Source of the DNA: Mycolicibacterium austroafricanum
GTDB taxonomy: Bacteria; Actinomycetota; Actinomycetes; Mycobacteriales; Mycobacteriaceae
Direction of reading: 5' to 3'
Assembly: GCF_902705885.1 (NCBI RefSeq)
Contig: NZ_CACSIP010000043.1
Coordinates: 1-49,287 of the forward strand
Length of the DNA: 49,287 nucleotides
The translations under genes and the position numbers were made by a program. Shown here piece after piece: positions 33,203 through 41,512 of this stretch. The first letter of the stretch is position 1. Every line of letters begins with the position of its first letter. Under the pieces are notes generated by a model. It was not told where the DNA came from, did not search any database, and was given only the letters and a program-made list of their open reading frames with translations.

Positions 33203-33246
33203 ACCTTACTCGCACTACTACATGAACTACTACACGGGCTAGTAGG
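33203..33246 (-). promoter_or_regulatory. Leaderless promoter with ACTACTACA operator-like repeats
   Basis: On the minus strand TAAGGT (33208-33203) ends 7 nt before the GTG at 33195. Its -35 side carries two 12-nt spaced copies of ACTACTACA (33214-33222 and 33226-33234, plus-strand reading). A CTACTA-N7-TAGTAG inverted repeat (33227-33245) overlaps the second copy. The repeats span about -19 to -50, where a repressor would block RNA polymerase. Confidence 0.55.
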
Positions 33247-34086
33247 TCAGGTTCCGGTGTAGGTCTCCGGGTCCGGACGGAACCTGGTTCCGTCGTCGAG
33301 ACCGTTGAGGGTGGCCATCTGATCCTCGGTCAGCTCGAAATCGAAGACCTCGAGATTGGACCGGATCCGCTCCGGAGACGACGAACGCGGAATGACGACA
33401 TTGCCGAGCTGCAGGCTCCACCGGACCAGCACCTGAGCCGGTGTCCTGCCGTGCGCCTCGGCGACCGCGGTGACCGCAGCGTTGTCGAGCAGGTTGCCCA
33501 CGCCGAGCGGGCCGTAAGCCTCGGTGGTGATCCCGTACCCGGTGTTGATGGCGCGCAGCTCTGCCTGGTTGAGCAGCGGGTGCAGCTCGATCTGGTTGAC
33601 CGCGGGGGTGAAGAACGACAGGTTGATGATGTCGTCGAGGTGACCCTCGTTGAAATTGCAGACACCGATCGAGCGGGTGTCACCGACCTCCTTGGCCTTC
33701 ATCAGGCCACCCCAGCTGTCGACATACTTGCCGTGCTGGGTAGCGGGCCAGTGAATCAGGTACAGGTCCACGTACTCGAGGCCGAGCCGCTCCAGACTGG
33801 CCTTGAGCGCGTTCTGCGAGGACTGGAAACCCTGGTCCTCGGTGGCGAGCTTGGTGGTGACGAACAGCTCGTCGCGCGGTACCCCGGACTGCGCGATCGC
33901 GCGTCCTACCGCGGCCTCGTTGCCGTAGGCAGCTGCTGTGTCGATCAGTCGGTAGCCGGCCTCCAATGCCGCCAGGACCGAGGCCTCGGTCTCGGAGTCC
34001 GACAACTCGCCCACGCCGAGGCCGAGCACCGGCATCGTGTTGTCGTCGTTGAGTGTGACGGTGGGAATCGCTGCCGCCGAGATCAT
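33247..34086 (-). CDS. Aldo/keto reductase
   Basis: This 279-residue NADPH-dependent oxidoreductase has the (alpha/beta)8 fold. The catalytic tetrad is Asp49, Tyr54 (LIDTAAAYGNE), Lys79 (VTTKL) and His112 (LIHWP); the cofactor motif is VIPRSSSPERIRSN near the C-terminus. It is the counterpart of M. tuberculosis Rv2971 and of a structurally studied M. smegmatis enzyme acting on small dicarbonyls; the substrate here is inferred. The start has AGGTGAC just upstream. It is the first conserved gene right of the accessory stretch and is divergent from lipN. Confidence 0.9.
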   Translation of the reverse strand: MISAAAIPTVTLNDDNTMPVLGLGVGELSDSETEASVLAALEAGYRLIDTAAAYGNEAAVGRAIAQSGVPRDELFVTTKLATEDQGFQSSQNALKASLERLGLEYVDLYLIHWPATQHGKYVDSWGGLMKAKEVGDTRSIGVCNFNEGHLDDIINLSFFTPAVNQIELHPLLNQAELRAINTGYGITTEAYGPLGVGNLLDNAAVTAVAEAHGRTPAQVLVRWSLQLGNVVIPRSSSPERIRSNLEVFDFELTEDQMATLNGLDDGTRFRPDPETYTGT

Positions 34087-34174
34087 GTCACCTGCCCTGC
34101 TGAAGTGGAATGCTCGTTCACCGGACCCCGGTCACCGACGCATGCTCGGGCCGGGGGACACGGTTTCGCCGATG

Positions 34175-34180
34175 ACTATA
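34175..34180 (-). promoter_or_regulatory. Candidate -10 box of the aldo/keto reductase gene
   Basis: Minus-strand TATAGT is close to the TATAAT consensus, with TTAGGC 18 nt upstream as a poor -35. The leader would be about 80 nt. TAAGGT (34295-34300) on the plus strand is a similar candidate for lipN. Confidence 0.4.
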
Positions 34181-34323
34181 TTGCGGTGTCGGTAAGTCGC
34201 CTAATCATTCGCCTGCCCGGGAGTTTTGCTCCGGGGTGCACAGCCGCTTGCCGCTGACATCGCCTTAGTGGGCCGCCGACCTCGGCGTCGGCGGTAAGGT
34301 CTGCCAGAACCGATGGAGCAGAC

Positions 34324-35463
34324 ATGACGCAGAGCGCGACGGGTCAGGCGCCCGTCACCGAAATCCCCGGCACCCGCCCCGCCCGCAAGGTCCGCGTCCG
34401 GCACACCCTGGCCGACGTACTGGCCAACAAGGTCGCCGGGGTGACGCTGCGGGCACTGCCGAGCATCCCTGACAGCGTCAAGCGCATCCTGCTGGGTGGG
34501 CGGTCGATCACGCTCGACGGCAACACCCTCGACACCACGCTGCAGTTGATGCTCACCGGTCAGCAGTCGCTGGGACTCGACGGATTGGTCGGCGACGACG
34601 ACGTCGTCGCCGCGCGCGCGCAGCTGGAGCTGCTCGCGGACAGCTTCAGACAACACATCCCGGTAGCTGCCGTCAACGATGTGGCGGTGGCCGGTGCCGT
34701 CGGCCCCATCAAGGCGCGGCATTACCGCACCGAGCACCCCGACGCGCCGCTGCTGGTCTTCTATCACGGCGGTGGCCAGGTGATGGGGAGCATCGAGACC
34801 CACGACGATCTGTGCCGTGAGATCTGCCGGTCCGGCCGGGTCCACGTGCTGTCGGTCGACTACCGGTTGGCTCCCGAGCACAAGGCGCCCGCGGGGGCCG
34901 AGGACGCCTACGCCGCCTACCTGTGGGCCCGCGAGCACGCCGCCGAACTCGGCGCCGATCCGACGCGGATCGCCGTGGGCGGCGACAGTGCAGGAGCCAA
35001 CCTGGCCGCGCTGGTGTCCCTGCGTGCCCGTGACGAGAAGTCGCCGCCGCCCGCGTTGCAACTGTTGTTGTATCCGGTGACCGACTACACCGCGCAGACC
35101 CGCTCCCGGACGCTGTTCGCCCGGGGGTTCTTCCTCACCCGAGACGACATCGACTGGTTCAACAACCGGTTCCTCGGCGGTGCTGCGGTCGACGGCTCCG
35201 ACCCGCGGGTGTCACCTCTTCTGGCCGATGACCTTTCCGGGCTGCCACCGGCCCTGGTCGCCACCGCCGGGTTCGACCCGCTGCGCGACGAGGGCAGGAA
35301 CTACGCCGAGGCCATGCGCGTGGCGGGGGTGGCCGTCGATTACCGGGAGTACGGCTCCGTCGTGCACGGCTTCGCCAACTTCTTCCCGCTCGGCGGTGCC
35401 AGCGCCACCGCGACCACCGATGTCATCTCGGCGATGCGTGCGCATCTGACCCGCGGCGGCTAA
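34324..35463 (+). CDS. lipN: Esterase/lipase of the hormone-sensitive lipase family
   Basis: This 379-residue alpha/beta hydrolase has the oxyanion motif HGGG (148-151) and the nucleophile elbow GDSAG with Ser222. The remaining triad members are the Asp in GFDPLRDEG and the His in VVHGFANFF. SVDYRLAPEHKAPAG is the typical HSL-family stretch. No signal peptide is seen. It matches Rv2970c (LipN), which hydrolyses short-chain esters. The stop lies 32 nt before the DsbA-like gene, which has its own promoter. Confidence 0.92.
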   Translation: MTQSATGQAPVTEIPGTRPARKVRVRHTLADVLANKVAGVTLRALPSIPDSVKRILLGGRSITLDGNTLDTTLQLMLTGQQSLGLDGLVGDDDVVAARAQLELLADSFRQHIPVAAVNDVAVAGAVGPIKARHYRTEHPDAPLLVFYHGGGQVMGSIETHDDLCREICRSGRVHVLSVDYRLAPEHKAPAGAEDAYAAYLWAREHAAELGADPTRIAVGGDSAGANLAALVSLRARDEKSPPPALQLLLYPVTDYTAQTRSRTLFARGFFLTRDDIDWFNNRFLGGAAVDGSDPRVSPLLADDLSGLPPALVATAGFDPLRDEGRNYAEAMRVAGVAVDYREYGSVVHGFANFFPLGGASATATTDVISAMRAHLTRGG

Positions 35464-35482
35464 TCCTCGCCGGGGACGCCGG

Positions 35483-35488
35483 TACTCT
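35483..35488 (+). promoter_or_regulatory. Predicted -10 box of leaderless DsbA-like mRNA
   Basis: TACTCT fits TANNNT and ends 7 nt before the GTG at 35496. No ribosome-binding site is present. Confidence 0.5.
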
Positions 35489-35495
35489 GTCTTCC

Positions 35496-36251
35496 GTGGC
35501 CACCAAACCCAAGAAGAACGCGCGTTACGACCTGAAGGCAGCCGATCGTAAGCGCAACCTGTTCATTCAGATCGGTCTGACCTCGGTCGTGGTGCTCTTC
35601 GCGGTCGCCCTGGTGCTGTACATCGTGATGGGCGCCGAGGACAGGCCGACCGCAGGTGAGGCCGAAGCCATCAGGGTGGAGTCGACCAGCCTGATCAAGA
35701 AGGAGGGCACCGAGGAGCCCAAGGCCCTCGTGTCGCTCTACGAGGACTTCCTGTGCCCGGCGTGCCGCAACTTCGAGCAGCAGTTCGGGCCCACCATCAG
35801 CCAGCTCATCGATTCCGGCGCGATCGCCGCCGACTACTACATGGTGAGCATTCTTGATCGGCCGCAGAACCAGAACTACTCGTCGCGCGCCGGCAACGCC
35901 GCCTACTGCGTGGCCTCCGAGTCCAAAGAAGCGTTCCGCCGCTTCCATGCAGCCCTGTACTCCCAGCAGCCCAGCGAAACCGGAAGCGCCTTTCCGGACA
36001 ACGCCCGACTGGTCGAGATCGCGCGTCAGGCCGGTGCCGCGGGCGAGGTTCCGGAGTGCATCAACAACGGCACCTTCGTCGACATGGTCAGCGGCCTGGC
36101 TGCGGCCACCGAGGTCCAGTCCACCCCGACGATCCGCATCAACGGCGAGGATTACCAGCCCAGCACGCCGGACGCGCTGGTCGCCAAGATCAGGGAGATC
36201 GTCGGCGACGTTCCCGCCCTCGACGCAGTCGCACCCGCACCGGCGTCGTGA
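35496..36251 (+). CDS. Membrane-anchored DsbA-like thiol oxidoreductase
   Basis: This 251-residue protein has a basic cytoplasmic start, one transmembrane helix (about 22-46) and an extracytoplasmic thioredoxin-fold domain of the DsbA/DsbG thioredoxin_4 type. The active site is CPAC (Cys87, Cys90) in LYEDFLCPACRNFEQQFG, and the cis-proline lies in STPTIRINGED. Two further cysteines (AYCVASE, PECINNG) may form a structural disulfide. It should oxidise exported proteins and be recharged by the VKOR encoded next. It is the Rv2969c counterpart. Its stop overlaps the VKOR start by GTGA. Confidence 0.93.
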   Translation: MATKPKKNARYDLKAADRKRNLFIQIGLTSVVVLFAVALVLYIVMGAEDRPTAGEAEAIRVESTSLIKKEGTEEPKALVSLYEDFLCPACRNFEQQFGPTISQLIDSGAIAADYYMVSILDRPQNQNYSSRAGNAAYCVASESKEAFRRFHAALYSQQPSETGSAFPDNARLVEIARQAGAAGEVPECINNGTFVDMVSGLAAATEVQSTPTIRINGEDYQPSTPDALVAKIREIVGDVPALDAVAPAPAS

Positions 36252-36898
36252 CCGCCACGGTGTCAAATTCGGCGTCGAACCCAGTGCCATCGGCGGCGGA
36301 TCCGGCGGCCGCCGAGTCGACGGGTGTCGAGGTCGCCAGGAGCAGCGCGCTGTGGGTGCTGATCGCCGGGGGCGTCGGGTTGGCCGCGGCGCTGACGTTG
36401 ACGATCGAGAAGATCGAACTCCTGATCAACCCGGACTACATTCCGTCCTGCAGCATCAATCCGGTCCTGTCCTGCGGCTCGGTGATGATCACCCCGCAGG
36501 CGTCGCTGCTCGGGTTCCCCAACCCGCTGATCGGGATCGTCTCGTTCAGCCTGGTGGTGGTCACCGGCGTGCTCGCGCTGGCCAAGGTTCCGCTGCCGCG
36601 CTGGTACTGGGTCGGCCTGGCCGGCGGGACGCTGCTGGGCACCGTGTTCGTCCACTGGCTGATCTTCCAGAGCCTGTACCGGATCGGCGCGCTGTGCCCC
36701 TACTGCATGGTGGTGTGGGCCGTGACGATCCCGCTGCTGGTGGTGGCCACGTCGATCGCGTCGCAAGCGCAGCGAAGTGGCTCCGCCGTGATCAGAGCCG
36801 TCTACACGTGGCGGTGGTCGCTGGTGGCGCTGTGGTTCACCGCGGTGACCCTGCTGATTCTCGAGCGATTCTGGAACTACTGGTCGACTCTCGTCTGA
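36248..36898 (+). CDS. Vitamin K epoxide reductase (VKOR) homolog
   Basis: This 216-residue integral membrane protein has about five helices. Four essential cysteines are visible: the loop pair Cys68 and Cys76 (SCSINPVLSCGSVM) and the quinone-side pair Cys150 and Cys153 (LCPYCMVVWA). In mycobacteria (Rv2968c) VKOR replaces DsbB, passing electrons from the DsbA-like partner to menaquinone. GTG 36248 overlaps the upstream stop, so the two proteins are produced together. pyc follows after 30 nt. Confidence 0.94.
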   Translation: MTATVSNSASNPVPSAADPAAAESTGVEVARSSALWVLIAGGVGLAAALTLTIEKIELLINPDYIPSCSINPVLSCGSVMITPQASLLGFPNPLIGIVSFSLVVVTGVLALAKVPLPRWYWVGLAGGTLLGTVFVHWLIFQSLYRIGALCPYCMVVWAVTIPLLVVATSIASQAQRSGSAVIRAVYTWRWSLVALWFTAVTLLILERFWNYWSTLV

Positions 36899-36928
36899 TC
36901 GGTGCCTCCGATGAGGTTAAGGTGAACC

Positions 36929-39900
36929 GTGACCGGTCGGATCTCCAAAGTCCTCGTGGCGAATCGCGGGGAGATCGCAATCCGCGCGTTTCGCGCCGCC
37001 TACGAACTCGGTATCGCCACCGTCGCGGTGTATCCGTACGAGGACCGCAACTCCCTGCACCGCCTGAAAGCGGACGAGTCCTACCAGATCGGTGACATCG
37101 GGCATCCGGTTCGCGGCTACCTCTCTGTCGACGAGATCATCCGGGTGGCCACCGCGGCCGGTGCCGACGCGGTCTATCCGGGTTACGGATTCCTGTCGGA
37201 GAACCCGGACCTGGCTGCGCAGTGCGCCGCCGCCGGCATCACGTTTGTCGGCCCCAGTTCCGGGGTGCTGGAGCTGACCGGAAACAAGGCTCGCGCGATC
37301 GCCGCAGCTCGTGCGGCCGGTCTCCCGGTGCTCGCGTCGTCGGACCCGTCGGCGTCGGTCGACGAACTCCTCCAGGCCGCCGAGGACATGGAATTCCCGT
37401 TGTTCGTCAAGGCGGTCTCCGGTGGCGGCGGCCGCGGGATGCGCCGGGTCACCGACCGCGCGGCGCTGGCCGAGGCGGTGGAGGCCGCCAGTCGCGAGGC
37501 CGAGTCCGCGTTCGGGGATCCGACCGTCTACCTCGAGCAGGCGGTGCTCAACCCGCGCCACATCGAGGTGCAGATCCTCGCCGACAACGACGGCAACGTG
37601 ATGCACCTGTTCGAACGGGACTGCAGTGTGCAGCGCCGCCATCAGAAGGTCATCGAGCTTGCGCCCGCGCCCAACTTGCCCGAGGAGCTGCGGCAGAAGA
37701 TCTGCGACGATGCCGTCGCGTTCGCCCGGCAGATCGACTACACCTGTGCGGGCACCGTCGAGTTCCTGCTCGACGAGCGCGGGCACCACGTGTTCATCGA
37801 GTGCAACCCGCGGATCCAGGTGGAGCACACCGTCACCGAGGAGATCACCGACGTCGACCTGGTCGGCAGCCAGTTGCGCATCGCGTCGGGGGAGACCCTC
37901 GCGGATCTCGGTCTGAGCCAGGAATCGCTGGTCATCCGTGGTGCAGCTATGCAGTGCCGGATCACCACCGAGGACCCGACGAACGGCTTTCGTCCCGACA
38001 CCGGCCGCATCACCGCGTACCGCTCGCCGGGCGGCGCCGGAATCCGCCTGGATGGCGGTGCGGTGCTGGGGGGCGAGATCGGCGCGCACTTCGACTCGAT
38101 GCTGGTCAAACTCACGTGCCGGGGGCGCGATTTCGGGAGTGCGGTGGCGCGCGCGTACCGGGCGCTGGCCGAATTCCGGGTGCGCGGGGTCTCGACGAAC
38201 ATCCCGTTCCTCCAGGCCGTCATCGACGATCCTGACTTCCGGGCCGGCCGGGTCACCACTTCGTTCATCGACGAACGCCCCTACCTGCTGACCGCGCGCT
38301 CGCCCGCCGACCGCGGCACCAAGATCCTCAACTACCTGGCCGACGTCACCGTCAACCAACCGCACGGACCCCGGCTGTCGTCGGTCTATCCTCACGACAA
38401 GCTGCCGCAGGTCGATCTCGGCACGATGCCGCCGCGCGGCAGCAAGCACCTGCTCTCGGAGGTGGGGCCGGAAGGGTTCGCCCGATGGATGCGGGAGTCG
38501 AAGTCCGTCGGCGTCACCGACACGACGTTCCGCGACGCGCACCAGTCGCTGCTGGCCACCCGGGTGCGCACCTCCGGTCTGTTGATGGTGGCGCCCCACA
38601 TCGCCCGGCTCACCCCGCAGTTGCTGTCGATCGAGTGCTGGGGCGGCGCCACCTACGACGTGGCCCTGCGGTTCCTCAAGGAGGATCCGTGGGAACGGCT
38701 GGCCGCGCTGCGCGAGGCGGTGCCCAACATCTGCCTGCAGATGCTGCTCCGGGGTCGCAACACGGTGGGTTACACCCCTTATCCGGAGACGGTCACCCAC
38801 GCCTTCGTGCAGGAGGCGACCGAGGTGGGGATCGACATCTACCGCATCTTCGACGCATTGAACAACGTGGATTCAATGCGTCCGGCTATCGACGCCGTAC
38901 GCGAAACCGGAACTGCGGTAGCCGAAGTCGCGATGTCCTACACCGGGGACCTGTCCGATCCGGGCGAGAACCTCTACACCCTGGATTATTACCTCAAGCT
39001 CGCCGAGCAGATCGTCGACGCCGGGGCGCATGTGCTTGCGATCAAGGACATGGCGGGTCTGCTGCGACCGCAGGCGGCGGCCATGCTGGTCAGTGCGTTA
39101 CGCAGCCGGTTCGATCTGCCGGTGCACGTACACACCCACGACACCCCGGGCGGCCAACTGGCCACCTATCTGGCTGCCTGGCAGGCCGGTGCCAGCGCGG
39201 TCGACGGCGCCTCGGCGCCGCTGGCGGGCACGACGAGTCAGCCCGCACTGAGCTCGATCGTCGCGGCGACGGCGCACACCGAGTACGACACCGGGTTGGC
39301 CCTGTCGTCGGTGTGCGACCTGGAGCCCTACTGGGAAGCACTGCGAAAGGTGTACGCGCCGTTCGAGTCCGGCCTTCCCGCACCGACTGGCCGGGTGTAC
39401 CGGCACGAGATCCCGGGTGGGCAGCTCTCCAACCTGCGCACCCAGGCCGTCGCGCTGGGCCTGGGCGACCGATTCGAGGAGATCGAGGCCGCCTACGCGG
39501 GCGCCGATCGGATCCTGGGCCGGCTGGTCAAGGTCACCCCGTCATCGAAGGTGGTCGGTGATCTCGCGCTGGCGCTCGTCGGTGCGGGCATCACGGCCGA
39601 CGAATTCGCTTCCGAGCCAGACAAATTCGACATTCCGGACTCGGTCATCGGGTTTCTGCGCGGTGAGTTGGGAGACCCTCCGGGTGGCTGGCCCGAGCCG
39701 CTGCGCAGCAAGGCGCTCGCCGGGCGCGCGCCCGCCAAGCCGCAGGTCGACCTCTCCGCCGAGGACTCCGAGGCGCTGAGCCAGGCCGGGACCAAGCGCC
39801 AGGCCACCCTGAACAGGTTGCTGTTTCCCGGTCCGACAAAGGAATTCGAGGCCCACCGGGAACTCTACGGCGACACCTCGAGCTTGTCGGCGAACCAGTT

Positions 39901-40321
39901 CCTCTACGGGCTGCGGCACGGTGACGAGCACCGCGTCAAGCTGGAGCGCGGCGTCGAACTGCTCATCGGGCTGGAGGCGATCTCCGATCCCGACGAACGG
40001 GGCATGCGCACGGTGATGTGCATCATCAACGGCCAGTTGCGGCCGGTCGTCGTCCGTGACCGCAGCGTCGCCAGCGAGGTGCCCGCCGCCGAGAAGGCTG
40101 ATCGCAACAATCCCGATCACGTCGCGGCGCCGTTTGCGGGTGTGGTGACGGTCAACGTGGCCGAGGGCGACGCGGTGGAAGCGGGCCAGACCATCGCCAC
40201 GATCGAGGCGATGAAGATGGAGGCCGCGATCACCGCGCCCAAGGCGGGCACTGCCACGCGCGTCGCGGTGTCGGCAACCGCGCAGGTCGAAGGTGGCGAC
40301 CTGCTGGTGGTGGTCACCTGA
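36929..40321 (+). CDS. pyc: Pyruvate carboxylase
   Basis: This 1130-residue multidomain enzyme carboxylates pyruvate to oxaloacetate, refilling the TCA cycle. The biotin carboxylase domain (1 to about 450) has KAVSGGGGRGMRRV as ATP loop and EFLLDERGHHVFIECNPRIQ. The carboxyltransferase domain (about 515-800) has VTDTTFRDAHQSLLATRV with the metal site and VHVHTHDTPGGQ. The C-terminal biotin carrier has Lys1096 in EAMKMEA. GTG 36929 lies 5 nt after TAAGGT, which may be a -10 box or, read as AGGTGA, a poor ribosome-binding site. Its TGA overlaps the predicted CTG start of rsmD. Confidence 0.97.
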   Translation: MTGRISKVLVANRGEIAIRAFRAAYELGIATVAVYPYEDRNSLHRLKADESYQIGDIGHPVRGYLSVDEIIRVATAAGADAVYPGYGFLSENPDLAAQCAAAGITFVGPSSGVLELTGNKARAIAAARAAGLPVLASSDPSASVDELLQAAEDMEFPLFVKAVSGGGGRGMRRVTDRAALAEAVEAASREAESAFGDPTVYLEQAVLNPRHIEVQILADNDGNVMHLFERDCSVQRRHQKVIELAPAPNLPEELRQKICDDAVAFARQIDYTCAGTVEFLLDERGHHVFIECNPRIQVEHTVTEEITDVDLVGSQLRIASGETLADLGLSQESLVIRGAAMQCRITTEDPTNGFRPDTGRITAYRSPGGAGIRLDGGAVLGGEIGAHFDSMLVKLTCRGRDFGSAVARAYRALAEFRVRGVSTNIPFLQAVIDDPDFRAGRVTTSFIDERPYLLTARSPADRGTKILNYLADVTVNQPHGPRLSSVYPHDKLPQVDLGTMPPRGSKHLLSEVGPEGFARWMRESKSVGVTDTTFRDAHQSLLATRVRTSGLLMVAPHIARLTPQLLSIECWGGATYDVALRFLKEDPWERLAALREAVPNICLQMLLRGRNTVGYTPYPETVTHAFVQEATEVGIDIYRIFDALNNVDSMRPAIDAVRETGTAVAEVAMSYTGDLSDPGENLYTLDYYLKLAEQIVDAGAHVLAIKDMAGLLRPQAAAMLVSALRSRFDLPVHVHTHDTPGGQLATYLAAWQAGASAVDGASAPLAGTTSQPALSSIVAATAHTEYDTGLALSSVCDLEPYWEALRKVYAPFESGLPAPTGRVYRHEIPGGQLSNLRTQAVALGLGDRFEEIEAAYAGADRILGRLVKVTPSSKVVGDLALALVGAGITADEFASEPDKFDIPDSVIGFLRGELGDPPGGWPEPLRSKALAGRAPAKPQVDLSAEDSEALSQAGTKRQATLNRLLFPGPTKEFEAHRELYGDTSSLSANQFLYGLRHGDEHRVKLERGVELLIGLEAISDPDERGMRTVMCIINGQLRPVVVRDRSVASEVPAAEKADRNNPDHVAAPFAGVVTVNVAEGDAVEAGQTIATIEAMKMEAAITAPKAGTATRVAVSATAQVEGGDLLVVVT

Positions 40322-40884
40322 CGCGCATCGTTGCCGGCGCTCTGGGAGGGCGCCGAATATCGGTGCCGCAGCACAAGTCCGGGAATCGAACCCGTCCGAC
40401 GACCGACCGGGTGCGCGAGTCCCTGTTCAATCTGTTGGCCGCCCGGATCGATTTCGCCGGGCTCGACGTGCTCGACCTCTATGCCGGTTCGGGAGCGCTG
40501 GGCCTGGAGGCGCTGTCGCGAGGCGCCGCGTCGGCGGTGTTCGTGGAGTCCGACGCCAAGGCGGCGGCGGTGATCACGAAGAACATCACGACCCTCGGCG
40601 TCGCGGGTGCGTCGGTGCGTCGCGGATCGGTGACGGCGGTCCTGCAGGCGGGCGCCGCCCGGCCGGTGCATCTTGTGCTGGCCGACCCGCCGTATGAGGT
40701 CGACGATGCCGAGGTCGGCGCGATGCTCGTCGCGCTCGAGGGCGCCGGATGGACGATGCCGGGCACGGTGGCCGTGGTGGAGCGCTCGACCTCCGGGCCC
40801 GAGATCACGTGGCCGCACGGATGGGTGCCGTGGGGTGCCCGCCGCTACGGGGACACCCGGATCGAGCTCGCCGAACGCGACTGA
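40318..40884 (+). CDS. rsmD: 16S rRNA (guanine966-N2)-methyltransferase, probable CTG start
   Basis: This enzyme methylates G966 of 16S rRNA. The SAM-binding motif is LDLYAGSGALGLEALSRGA, and the catalytic motif is LADPPYE. The first usual start codon, GTG 40363, would give 173 residues lacking the family's conserved N-terminal TRI-x2-G-x3-GRR segment. That segment is encoded in frame just upstream (TRIVAGALGGRRISVP) and is preceded by CTG at 40318, which overlaps the pyc stop as CTGA. No ATG, GTG or TTG occurs in frame just upstream. The CTG-started product is 188 residues, the length I know for Rv2966c. The CTG start is an inference; the methyltransferase call is firm. Confidence 0.9.
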   Translation: MTRIVAGALGGRRISVPQHKSGNRTRPTTDRVRESLFNLLAARIDFAGLDVLDLYAGSGALGLEALSRGAASAVFVESDAKAAAVITKNITTLGVAGASVRRGSVTAVLQAGAARPVHLVLADPPYEVDDAEVGAMLVALEGAGWTMPGTVAVVERSTSGPEITWPHGWVPWGARRYGDTRIELAERD

Positions 40885-40920
40885 GCTGCCCGGGCATCCG
40901 GGCTGCTAGCGTCGACCTCC

Positions 40921-41400
40921 ATGAGTGGAGCGGTGTGCCCGGGATCCTTCGATCCGGTGACCCTCGGTCACATCGACGTCTTCGAACGGGCCTCTGCGCA
41001 GTTCGACGAGCTGGTGATCGCGGTGCTCGTCAACCCGAACAAGAAGGGCATGTTCAGCGTCGAGGAACGGATCACGCTGATCGAGGAGTCCACCGCCCAC
41101 CTGCCGAACGTACGCGCAGAGTCGGGCCAGGGGCTCGTGGTCGACTTCGTCAAGGCCCGGGGCATGACGGCGATCGTCAAAGGTCTGCGCACGGGCACCG
41201 ACTTCGAGTACGAGCTGCAGATGGCCCAGATGAACAAGCACATCGCGGGCGTCGACACGTTCTTCGTCGCCACCAACCCGCAGTACTCGTTCGTGTCGTC
41301 CTCGCTGGCCAAAGAGGTCGCGATGCTGGGCGGCGACGTCTCGGCGCTGCTGCCGGGACCGGTGAACGCACAGGTGCGGGCCAAGCTCGCAGGGAATTGA
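40921..41400 (+). CDS. coaD: Phosphopantetheine adenylyltransferase
   Basis: This 159-residue enzyme joins ATP and 4'-phosphopantetheine to dephospho-CoA, the penultimate step of CoA synthesis. The nucleotidyltransferase motif is CPGSFDPVTLGHIDVFERA (T-x-G-H). Also seen are VKGLRTGTDFEYELQMAQMN and the ATP loop YSFVSSSLAKEVA. TAGCGT lies 8 nt before the ATG, which has no ribosome-binding site, so a short-leader transcript is plausible. In M. tuberculosis (Rv2965c) the next 30 or so genes are the PDIM/PGL locus; here sepIVA follows after 112 bp. Confidence 0.96.
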   Translation: MSGAVCPGSFDPVTLGHIDVFERASAQFDELVIAVLVNPNKKGMFSVEERITLIEESTAHLPNVRAESGQGLVVDFVKARGMTAIVKGLRTGTDFEYELQMAQMNKHIAGVDTFFVATNPQYSFVSSSLAKEVAMLGGDVSALLPGPVNAQVRAKLAGN

Positions 41401-41512
41401 CATAATGCTGGGCATCAAGCAATTGGTAACGACACACCGGTGCCGGTAGCGGAGTCACAGGCGTAACACCAGGCACACTGGTCACTGTCAACTACGCCTG
41501 GAGGGTGTTGCC

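Noticed and set aside
36917..38800. 627-codon open frame antisense to pyc
   Set aside because: Pyruvate carboxylase is unambiguous on the other strand; the antisense frame has no recognisable domain or start signal.
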